This document shows positions 9,406-15,368 of a stretch of DNA of 20,397 nt, in pieces. Origin of the DNA: Bacteroidaceae bacterium. GTDB taxonomy: Bacteria; Bacteroidota; Bacteroidia; Bacteroidales; Bacteroidaceae. Both the position numbers and the translations under genes were made by a program. Within the stretch, counting starts at the first letter, position 1. Each line of letters opens with the position of its first letter. Under the pieces are notes generated by a model. That model made no database searches, was not told where the DNA came from, and saw only the letters and a program-made list of their open reading frames with translations. Location of the stretch: positions 1-20,397 of the forward strand of contig JAFVTT010000033.1 in NCBI GenBank assembly GCA_017503065.1. The letters are read 5' to 3'.

Positions 9406-10074
9406 TTATGGATATATCCTATTTCCAAATATTTTGCTTCCTATGCGTACGGTGTTACTGCCTTCCTCTATTGCAATGCGGTAATCATCGCTCATTCCCC
9501 AAGAGCGGAACTGCATACTTTCGCCCAACTCGGGGAATTCCCTGCAACATTGTTGGAAGAAGTCGTTTGCCGTGCTGAAGTCCCGTCTTATGCGTTGCTC
9601 GTCGTCGGTGTTGGTGGCCATGCACATGATGCCTGAGATGACCACCCCCTGGAGGCTGCGGAACTCTCCGCTCCGCAGATATTCCATACACTCCTCGGGG
9701 GTGAAACCGAACTTGGTCTCCTCTTCGGCAACGTGGAGTTGCAGGAGGCAGCGTATCTGTCTGCCGTTGCGCAATGCCTGTTTGTTTATCTCGTTAAGCA
9801 GGCGCGGGCTGTCCACGGCATGAATCAGGCTTATGTAGGGGGCGATGTACTTTACCTTATTTGTCTGCAGGTGCCCTATGAAGTGCCATTCTATGTCGTC
9901 GGGCAGTATGGCGTGTTTCTGCTGGAGTTCCTGGACATGACTTTCCCCGAATATCCTTTGGCCGGCATCGTAGGCTTCCTGTATCATTTCCGCAGGATGG
10001 TACTTGCTCACGGCACAAAGCCTGACACCTTCCGGCAGACTGCCTATAACCTCCTTTATGCGTTCGGCAACCAT
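9406..10074 (-). CDS. yggS: YggS/PLPBP-family pyridoxal-phosphate homeostasis protein
   Basis: The 222-residue protein is a single-domain PLP-binding TIM barrel of the YggS (PROSC/PLPHP) family, which buffers cellular pyridoxal phosphate and has no known catalytic reaction. The PLP lysine is K24 in CAVSKYHP. Other family signatures are FGESHVQELQQK, WHFIGHLQTNKVKYI, CLLQLHVAEEETKFGF, GIMCMATNTDD and WGMSDDYRIAI near the C-terminus. In the last motif most homologues read SMGMS rather than SWGMS, a mild variation. Length matches the family. Its ATG overlaps the stop codon of the DUF4494 gene by one base (TAATG), so translation is very likely coupled. It converges on the FHA gene with a 112-bp gap. 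Confidence 0.95.
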   Translation of the reverse strand: MVAERIKEVIGSLPEGVRLCAVSKYHPAEMIQEAYDAGQRIFGESHVQELQQKHAILPDDIEWHFIGHLQTNKVKYIAPYISLIHAVDSPRLLNEINKQALRNGRQIRCLLQLHVAEEETKFGFTPEECMEYLRSGEFRSLQGVVISGIMCMATNTDDEQRIRRDFSTANDFFQQCCREFPELGESMQFRSWGMSDDYRIAIEEGSNTVRIGSKIFGNRIYP

Positions 10075-10511
10075 TACTCTTCTACTTTATGACGGAAAAC
10101 GTCAATGAGCGGTGTTTCCGTTACACTGATAATCTTGTAGTCCCCCAGTGTGCCCTGCATGCCCTTTTCCAGGGTCTCTATGGCATTCTTCAGGTCGGTG
10201 GCCTGTACCAGGTCTGTCTGTGTGATGACCTTCTCCTTCTCGCTCTTTTCATCGAAGGAGATGAAGCCCACCTTCACTCGATACCAGCGGTCGGCATTCA
10301 GGTCTTCGTTCTCGAAGAGTTCTGCTATGCGAGCACGCTTGATGTCGCTTACCACGAACTCTCCGCTCATAAAGGGTTCCATCTCCTTGGTTATGGTTTC
10401 CTCTGCTTCCGTGAAACTGAGGGCGTCCACCAGATATGCTTCCTTTGTTGACTTGATAAGACCGTTTTCCTGTGTCTTGTCGTATTGTACTTTACATTCA
10501 AACCATTCCAT
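10074..10511 (-). CDS. DUF4494 domain protein
   Basis: The 145-residue soluble protein matches DUF4494, a small Bacteroidetes-restricted family of unknown function. Family-like features are the opening MEWFECKVQYDKTQENG, the central KRARIAELFE and WYRVKVGFISFDEK, and the C-terminal KIISVTETPLIDVF. There are no catalytic signatures, signal peptide or membrane segments. The predicted fold alternates strands and helices and is rich in charged residues. It overlaps yggS by one base, and to my knowledge the DUF4494-yggS pairing recurs in Bacteroidetes, hinting at a role near PLP or amino-acid metabolism, but this is only association. The upstream region carries the palindrome cluster and no clear TAnnTTTG promoter was found. 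Confidence 0.85.
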   Translation of the reverse strand: MEWFECKVQYDKTQENGLIKSTKEAYLVDALSFTEAEETITKEMEPFMSGEFVVSDIKRARIAELFENEDLNADRWYRVKVGFISFDEKSEKEKVITQTDLVQATDLKNAIETLEKGMQGTLGDYKIISVTETPLIDVFRHKVEE

Positions 10512-10565
10512 AGTAGTGTATATATTATATAAATAAGGTGTATTTGTGTTCTTGAGTTTTGTGGT

Positions 10566-10591
10566 GCCGGTGCCGAGACGGCCTTACCGGC
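10566..10591. repeat. GC-rich hairpin in the DUF4494-ygiQ gap
   Basis: GCCGGT (10566-10571) pairs with ACCGGC (10586-10591). Inside, GCCG (10572-10575) pairs with CGGC (10579-10582) around AGA, leaving a 3-nt bulge. It lies 55 bp upstream of the DUF4494 start. The stretch 10512-10719 holds only such repeats and no gene that I can support. Confidence 0.5.
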
Positions 10592-10605
10592 GGACCCCTC
10601 CCCAA

Positions 10606-10625
10606 CCCTCCCCTGTATGGGAGGG
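10606..10625. repeat. CCCTCCC/GGGAGGG palindrome in a C-rich block
   Basis: CCCTCCC (10606-10612), a 6-nt loop and GGGAGGG (10619-10625) form an inverted repeat inside a longer C-rich run beginning near 10594. C-rich blocks of this style are familiar as dispersed intergenic repeats in Bacteroidales genomes (recollection, not searched). Confidence 0.6.
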
Positions 10626-10628
10626 AGT

Positions 10629-10795
10629 AGTTACATCATACAAGTTGCACCCTAACTTAGAGGGACAGTTGGCTGCGCGATGTTGTTTTTGTCGTGCTAT
10701 TAGTTTTACGTTTTCCGTTTTAACCTTTCCGTTTTCTCTGTCCCCTTGAGACAGGGGGACGAGGAGCGGAGCGACGGAGGGGGTATGATGTAACT
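10629..10795. repeat. 13-bp inverted repeat flanking the end of ygiQ
   Basis: AGTTACATCATAC at 10629-10641 is repeated perfectly in inverse orientation as GTATGATGTAACT at 10783-10795. Each copy lies next to a C/G-rich palindrome: CCCTCCC-GGGAGGG at 10606-10625 beside the first, and GTCCCC-GGGGAC at 10740-10760 beside the second. The ygiQ stop codon (10720-10722) lies between them. Confidence 0.75.
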
Positions 10796-10877
10796 TCGTT
10801 TTCCGCTTGCTTTTGTTCTTCGGACACGGCATGCCGTGTCCCTACTGTTGGGGGTTCTGATTTACGTTTTCCGTTTT
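10705..10877. repeat. 17-bp direct repeat bracketing the repetitive ygiQ tail
   Basis: TTTACGTTTTCCGTTTT occurs at 10705-10721 and again at 10861-10877, a period of 156 bp (52 codons). Both copies would be read in the same minus-strand frame (AAC GGA AAA CGT AAA), the first just beyond the present ygiQ stop. The enclosed segment holds the 20-bp palindrome at 10822-10841 and the stem at 10740-10760. This suggests an in-frame insertion or tandem expansion between short repeats. Confidence 0.7.
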
Positions 10878-12687
10878 CACTTCGTTTTCTTTCGAAGAAG
10901 AAGGATTTCTGCCGTTTCTTCTCCTCCGGGTCGTGTTCGCAGAAGACCTGCTCCATGGTGTAGGGATGATAGCCTGTGGCGAATATTGTGGTTGCCACGG
11001 TGAGCGGCGTGGGGGTGAAGTCCTGCACCTGGTCGGTCTCCAGTCCCAGGCTCCTCGTCTCCCTCGACAGGTTTTCCATGTCGCGGATGGTGCATCCCGG
11101 GTGTGAAGAGATGAAGTAGGGTATTATCTGCTGCTTCAGTCCCGCCTCTCTGTTTGTCCTGTCAAAGATGCTCTTGAACTGGTGGAACAGGGCAAAGGAG
11201 GGCTTGCGCATTATGTCCAGCACATGGTCCTCAGTGTGCTCGGGAGCCACCTTCAGTCTGCCCGACACATGGCGGGTAATCAGTTCGCGGGTGTACTCGC
11301 GTGCCGCCCGGTTCAGGTTCTCGTCCTTCCAGTTGTGCAGAAGCATGTCATACCTTACACCGCTGCCTATGTAACTACGCTTTATGCCTGGCATGGCATC
11401 CACGGCACGGTAGATGTCCAGGAGCGGACGGTGGTCGCCGTTCAGGTTGGGGCATATCTGCGGATGTATGCACGAGGGTCGGCAGCACTTCTGGCAGGCC
11501 TTCAGGTTCTTGCCCTGCATCATGTACATGTTTGCGCTGGGTCCTCCCAGGTCGCTCAGGTTTCCGCGGAAGTCCGGCATCTTCGTTATCTTCTCCACCT
11601 CGCGCAGGATGCTCTCTTTGGAGCGGCTCATGATGAACTTGCCCTGGTGCGCCGATATGGTACAGAAGGCACATCCTCCGAAGCACCCCCTGTGCATGTT
11701 CACAGAGAACTTTATCATGTCGTATGCCGGTATGCGCTTCCTCTTGTATTTGGGGTGCGGCATCCGTGTATAGGGCAGGTCGAAACTATGGTCCAGTTCC
11801 TCCGTGCCCAGAGGTGGGTAGGGCGGGTTCACCACAACGTATTTGCCTCGTGTCTTCTGTATCAGGCGTGAGGCGTCCATCTTGTTGCTTTCCTCCTCCA
11901 CGTGGCGGAAGTTCTCGGCATGGAATCTGGGGTTCTTCAGACATTCTTCGTAGGAATGCAGGACAATGTCTCCCGGCTCTGCGCTTACCTTGTCGGCCAG
12001 GACAACGGTTTGCGGCAACGGCTCGCCTTCTATCACAGCACGGCGGAAAGCCAGGCGTGTAATCAGGGTTTCGCCCGTCAGGCAGTCATACTCAAGACTC
12101 TCGTCGTACGTCTCCATGAAGGCTTCCAGACGGTTCACCAGTTCCAGGTTCACCTTGTCGCCCATGCCGTAGGTAATCATGTCGGCACCCGAGTCAACAA
12201 GTATCGACGGACGTATGCGTTCCTGCCAATAGTCGTAGTGCGCCACACGCCTAAGCGAAGCCTCTATTCCCCCGAGCACCACGGGCACGTCGGGGTACAG
12301 TTGTCTCAGGCATTGCGTGTAGACTATGGTAGGGTACTCGGGCCGCATGTCGTGCCTTCCGTCCGGCGAGTAAGCGTCCTCGCTCCTCAGGCGGCGTGCT
12401 GCCGTGTACTTGTTCACCATGGAGTCCATGCACCCGGGACTGATGCCGAAGAACAGGCGCGGACGTCCCAGGCGCTTGAAGTCGCGCAGGTCGCCGTGCC
12501 AGTCGGGTTGCGGCACTATGCACACGCGCAGGCCTGCCGCCTCCAGCAGTCTGCCCACCACGGCCACGCCAAACGAGGGGTGGTCCACATAGGCATCGCC
12601 CGAGAACAGTATCACGTCGGCGCGGTCCCATCCGCGGAGGTCCATCTCCTTGCGTGTTGTGGGCAACCAGTCACTCAGTTGGTACAT
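10720..12687 (-). CDS. YgiQ-family radical SAM protein with a repeat-derived C-terminal tail
   Basis: The 655-residue protein is a YgiQ-type radical SAM enzyme (UPF0313). The N-terminal region LPTTRKEMDLRGWDRADVIL followed by GDAYVDHPSFG is the family hallmark, and GGIEASLRR also fits. The radical SAM cluster motif CFGGCAFC supplies C335, C339 and C342 for the 4Fe-4S centre, and a further cysteine-rich stretch (ACQKCCRPSCIHPQICPN) may hold another metal site. The reaction and substrate are unknown. Conserved sequence ends around HDPEEKKRQKSFFFERK. The last 45 or so residues are low-complexity and palindrome-encoded, unlike any family C-terminus I know. The ATG at 12687 lies inside the end of the upstream small gene (17-bp overlap), so the two are probably cotranslated. 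Confidence 0.92.
   Translation of the reverse strand: MYQLSDWLPTTRKEMDLRGWDRADVILFSGDAYVDHPSFGVAVVGRLLEAAGLRVCIVPQPDWHGDLRDFKRLGRPRLFFGISPGCMDSMVNKYTAARRLRSEDAYSPDGRHDMRPEYPTIVYTQCLRQLYPDVPVVLGGIEASLRRVAHYDYWQERIRPSILVDSGADMITYGMGDKVNLELVNRLEAFMETYDESLEYDCLTGETLITRLAFRRAVIEGEPLPQTVVLADKVSAEPGDIVLHSYEECLKNPRFHAENFRHVEEESNKMDASRLIQKTRGKYVVVNPPYPPLGTEELDHSFDLPYTRMPHPKYKRKRIPAYDMIKFSVNMHRGCFGGCAFCTISAHQGKFIMSRSKESILREVEKITKMPDFRGNLSDLGGPSANMYMMQGKNLKACQKCCRPSCIHPQICPNLNGDHRPLLDIYRAVDAMPGIKRSYIGSGVRYDMLLHNWKDENLNRAAREYTRELITRHVSGRLKVAPEHTEDHVLDIMRKPSFALFHQFKSIFDRTNREAGLKQQIIPYFISSHPGCTIRDMENLSRETRSLGLETDQVQDFTPTPLTVATTIFATGYHPYTMEQVFCEHDPEEKKRQKSFFFERKRSENGKRKSEPPTVGTRHAVSEEQKQAENEVTSYPLRRSAPRPPVSRGQRKRKG
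10822..10841. repeat. Perfect 20-bp palindrome inside the ygiQ 3' end
   Basis: GGACACGGCATGCCGTGTCC is a perfect 20-bp palindrome. On the ygiQ strand it is translated through (GTRHAVS). Palindromes of this type are, to my recollection, dispersed repeats in several phyla, so it is probably a mobile repeat element rather than a ygiQ-specific feature. Confidence 0.8.
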
Positions 12688-12988
12688 TTGCGGCTATCTT
12701 ATCCTTTTGCCAATCCAGGTACAGAAGAATCAGTTGGTGCAGGGCCAGAGCCTTCATGTTCTCGTGGAAGACAACGTCCTTGGCCAGGTTGATTAGTTCC
12801 GGATCACCGCAGGTACGTTCCAATAGAGCGCGTACGTTCAGTTGCAATTTCTCCAGTATAACTTCATCAACGATGCCATTGCTGTCCAACAGGTTGGCAA
12901 ATAGCGAGAATTTGTCTATAGTTTCCAGATGCGCGTCGGAGATGAGCATGTTTCGGCTCCCCTTCATGTTGCATATTATTCTGTACAT
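12671..12988 (-). CDS. Small helical protein of unknown function
   Basis: I do not recognise this 105-residue protein. It appears soluble and largely helical, with leucine-rich amphipathic stretches (HLETIDKFSLFANLLDSNGI, LEKLQLNVRALLERT, ALALHQLILLYLDWQKDKIA) and no catalytic motif, signal peptide or membrane segment. It is likely a real gene because it overlaps the ygiQ start by 17 bp on the same strand and its codon use resembles its neighbours. The start is uncertain: ATGs at 12988 (used here), 12967 and 12949 are all in frame, and the sequence from MLISDAHLETIDKF (12949) looks most protein-like. It may assist or regulate YgiQ by position, but nothing in it shows that. Confidence 0.6.
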   Translation of the reverse strand: MYRIICNMKGSRNMLISDAHLETIDKFSLFANLLDSNGIVDEVILEKLQLNVRALLERTCGDPELINLAKDVVFHENMKALALHQLILLYLDWQKDKIAANVPTE

Positions 12989-13046
12989 GGTTCGTATAGT
13001 ATCTGTTTCAAGTAAGCATGCAATAAGCGTCTAATTGTAGTGAACA

Positions 13047-13076
13047 TTTGACTAAGCATAACTATCTATAAATTTG
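13047..13076 (+). promoter_or_regulatory. Promoter-like site in the 12.99-13.67 kb gap (plus strand)
   Basis: TTTG at 13047-13050 and TAAATTTG at 13069-13076 are 18 bp apart, one base short of the usual 19-21. No plus-strand gene follows within about 590 bp, but a terminator-like hairpin does, at 13180-13204. The region is AT-rich, so a chance match is possible. Confidence 0.35.
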
Positions 13077-13082
13077 ACAATT

Positions 13083-13204
13083 ATACTGATCATATCATCC
13101 TTATAGTACTCAAGTACAAAGAATTATCATCAATTACCGCTATTCTTATCGTGGACAAAGTTACTGAATTATTCTTTACTGCAGATGAATTCTGCATTTT
13201 TTTT
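13083..13204 (+). ncRNA. Candidate small non-coding RNA
   Basis: The promoter-like site at 13047-13076 and the terminator-like hairpin at 13180-13204 would define an RNA of about 120 nt. The segment has no plus-strand reading frame worth translating: its only ATG is inside the terminator hairpin. It can form a small 5' hairpin from GTACT-CA-AGTAC near 13106-13117. The 70-codon minus-strand frame over this region looks like chance. No known RNA family was recognised; this rests on the two flanking signals only. Confidence 0.3.
13180..13204 (+). terminator. Intrinsic-terminator-like hairpin with no upstream gene
   Basis: TGCAGA (13180-13185), loop TGAAT, TCTGCA (13191-13196), then eight consecutive T (13197-13204). 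The T-run lies on the plus-strand 3' side only. Both flanking genes point away from this gap, so no annotated plus-strand gene needs it. Confidence 0.5.
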
Positions 13205-13416
13205 GATAAGATGACTACAAAATACCTGCGGAATGACGTATCATTCATTGCTATTATAATCTCCCACAGACGAGAAAGCAAGTTTACGTAAAGTCTATTC
13301 ACGATTCGGCGTATCGGATACAGAAAAAAATAAAATCATCCGCGCCATCTTTATCCCACATGTCCATAACGTCTGGCACAAATAAAGCAAACTTATAATC
13401 CTCGTGAAGAAGCACC

Positions 13417-13475
13417 TTTATCATCGGTAATGATAAAATTTACCATCGGTAATCGTTCGACAAACGAACAGTAAT
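13417..13475. promoter_or_regulatory. Operator-like cluster of palindromes upstream of the acyl-CoA synthetases
   Basis: CATCGGTAAT occurs twice (13422-13431 and 13444-13453), 22 bp or about two helical turns apart. Each copy sits in its own inverted repeat: TTTATCAT-N5-ATGATAAA (13417-13437) and TTACC-ATC-GGTAA (13440-13452). A third palindrome follows, GTTCG-ACAAA-CGAAC (about 13455-13469). The arrangement fits a dimeric regulator bound at phased sites. It lies about 150-190 bp upstream of the promoter. The rest of the gap (13205-13416 and 13476-13600) shows only one weak inverted repeat, GAATGA-N4-TCATTC at 13231-13246. Confidence 0.45.
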
Positions 13476-13607
13476 GATTCTATAACGTCGCCACAAAGAC
13501 GAAATTGTCACTTAACAATCTCAGTTGTTTCTTGCCGTTTTACCATGCATAGACGAAATAATCAAATAGGTATGTTGAAGGTAATTTTATTTTTCTTGCA
13601 CAAATGC

Positions 13608-13638
13608 TTGTGTAATGTGCAGAAAAAACGTATCTTTG
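13608..13638 (+). promoter_or_regulatory. Bacteroidetes-type promoter of the acyl-CoA synthetase pair
   Basis: TTG at 13608-13610 and TATCTTTG at 13631-13638 are separated by 20 bp. Transcription would start near 13643, about 30 nt upstream of the ATG at 13673. Confidence 0.7.
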
Positions 13639-13672
13639 CACGCGGAATTAAGAACAATAACATTAAACGACC

Positions 13673-15340
13673 ATGCATTTACCTGAAAGTTTCAATGAGG
13701 CATTAGCCCAGAGCGTGAAGACCAACTGGAATCGCAACTCAATGAGCGATTATGGTGACATAACCTTTCAGTACAAGGATGTTGCCCGTATAATCGAGAA
13801 ACTGCATATCATCTTTGAGAAAGTAGGCATCCAGAAGGGAGATAAGATTGCCCTTTGCGGACGAAACCAGTCACGCTGGGGTATCGCCTTTCTTGCCACG
13901 ATGACGTACGGTGCCGTAGCCGTGCCCATTCTGCACGACTTCCACCCCGAGCAGGTACATCAGATAACAAACCACTCGGAGGCCCGCCTGTTGTTTGTGG
14001 GAGACCAGGTCTGGAAGAAACTCACCCCCGAGGAGATGCCCAACCTTATAGGTGTCCTCTGCAACCAAGACTACCAGGTTGTTTTCTCACGCGACAAGAA
14101 ACTTGACGAAACGCGCGACAACATCAACAAACTCTTCGGCGAGAAGTACCCCGACAGTTTCCGCCCCGAGCACGTCTCATATCACATAGACGAGCGCGAG
14201 GAACTGGCACTCATCAACTATACTTCAGGTACGACAAGCAACTCCAAGGGCGTAATGATTCCCTATCGCGCCATTTGGAGCAACACGGAGTTCGGTTACG
14301 AGAAGTTGGGCGATGAACTGCGTCCCGGCGACCAGGTCCTCTCCATGCTGCCCATGGCACACATGTATGGCATGGCATTTGAGTTCATCTACGAATTCAC
14401 CCGTGGCGTGCACATCAACTTCCTCACCAAGATGCCCACACCGGCTATCCTGCTGAAGGCCCTGGCCGACATCAAGCCACGCATCATCATCTGCGTCCCC
14501 CTTATTCTGGAGAAGATTGTCCGCAAGGCAGTCCTTCCCAAGATCAAGGACCCGAAGATCCGACTGCTGATGAATATCCCCATCGTGGGCGACCAGATAA
14601 AGAAGCGCATCTGCGTGGGCATGCAGGAGGCATTGGGCGGCAATTTCTATGAGGCCATCATCGGCGGCGCCGCCATCAACGCAGAGATAGAGGGACTCCT
14701 GAAGGACATAGGTTTCAACTATACCGTAGGCTACGGTGCCACTGAGTGTGCCCCCATCCTTTCCTACGAAGACTGGAAGGAGTTCAAGAAGGGCTCATGC
14801 GGTAAGGCCGCACCCCGAATGACTCTGAAGATTGACAGTCCCGACCCACAGAACATCCCCGGCGAAATCCTGGCCAAGGGCGACAACGTGATGCTCGGTT
14901 ACTACAAGAACGAGGAGGCAACCGCCGAGACCCTGATAGACGGCTGGTACCACACCGGCGACCTCGGTATCATTGACGCCGAAGGCAACGTCTTCATCAA
15001 GGGACGCAGCAAGAACATGCTTCTCGGTGCAAGCGGACAGAACATCTACCCCGAGGAGATTGAGGACAAACTCAACAGCCTGCCCATGGTACAGGAATGT
15101 GTGGTTATACAGAAGGGCGAGAAACTCTATGCCCTCGTATATCCCGACATGGAACAGGCCAAGGCACTCAATCTCGGCGAGGAGGAACTGAAGAGCGTCA
15201 TGGAGCAGAACCGTAAGGACCTCAACGTGCAGATACCTGCATACGAGCAGATTTGCGGCATACGCATCATGGAGCAGGAGTTCGAGAAGACTCCCAAGCG
15301 TTCCATCAAGCGCTTCCTGTACAAGGACGCTGAGGTGTAA
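13673..15340 (+). CDS. AMP-forming acyl-CoA synthetase (fatty acid-CoA ligase type), copy 1
   Basis: The 555-residue ANL-superfamily adenylating enzyme should activate a carboxylic acid, probably a medium- or long-chain fatty acid, to acyl-AMP and then acyl-CoA. Motif A3 is NYTSGTTSNSKGVMIP (N182, Y183 onward). A5 is YGATECAP (354-361). A7 is YHTGDLGIIDAEGNVFIKGR followed by KNMLLGASGQNIYPEEIE. A10 is KTPKRSIKRFL with the probable catalytic lysine K546. No signal peptide or membrane helix is seen. Isoleucine is mostly encoded by AUC, unlike lon and the next gene. It has a clear promoter and operator-like repeats upstream, and copy 2 follows after 28 nt. Substrate cannot be assigned from sequence; growth on exogenous fatty acids or recycling of membrane acyl chains are both possible. 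Confidence 0.92.
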   Translation: MHLPESFNEALAQSVKTNWNRNSMSDYGDITFQYKDVARIIEKLHIIFEKVGIQKGDKIALCGRNQSRWGIAFLATMTYGAVAVPILHDFHPEQVHQITNHSEARLLFVGDQVWKKLTPEEMPNLIGVLCNQDYQVVFSRDKKLDETRDNINKLFGEKYPDSFRPEHVSYHIDEREELALINYTSGTTSNSKGVMIPYRAIWSNTEFGYEKLGDELRPGDQVLSMLPMAHMYGMAFEFIYEFTRGVHINFLTKMPTPAILLKALADIKPRIIICVPLILEKIVRKAVLPKIKDPKIRLLMNIPIVGDQIKKRICVGMQEALGGNFYEAIIGGAAINAEIEGLLKDIGFNYTVGYGATECAPILSYEDWKEFKKGSCGKAAPRMTLKIDSPDPQNIPGEILAKGDNVMLGYYKNEEATAETLIDGWYHTGDLGIIDAEGNVFIKGRSKNMLLGASGQNIYPEEIEDKLNSLPMVQECVVIQKGEKLYALVYPDMEQAKALNLGEEELKSVMEQNRKDLNVQIPAYEQICGIRIMEQEFEKTPKRSIKRFLYKDAEV

Positions 15341-15368
15341 ACAAAACACATAGCATCAGGCAAGACAA

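Noticed and set aside
10584..10832. Minus-strand frame of 82 codons over the repeat cluster
   Set aside because: It is the translation of dispersed repeats (ending SHTGEGWGGVRR); such frames recur as false gene calls.
10566..10860. CRISPR array or integron-like cassette site
   Set aside because: The repeats are not regularly spaced, are of different sequence and no cas, integrase or spacer structure is present.
13156..13163. TAACTTTG on the minus strand as a promoter for the small gene and ygiQ
   Set aside because: No -33 partner at 19-21 bp and a leader of about 165 nt would be needed; possible but unsupported.
13090..13302. Minus-strand frame of 70 codons in the large gap
   Set aside because: No resemblance to any family, AT-rich composition and overlap with palindromes and a terminator-like hairpin suggest chance.
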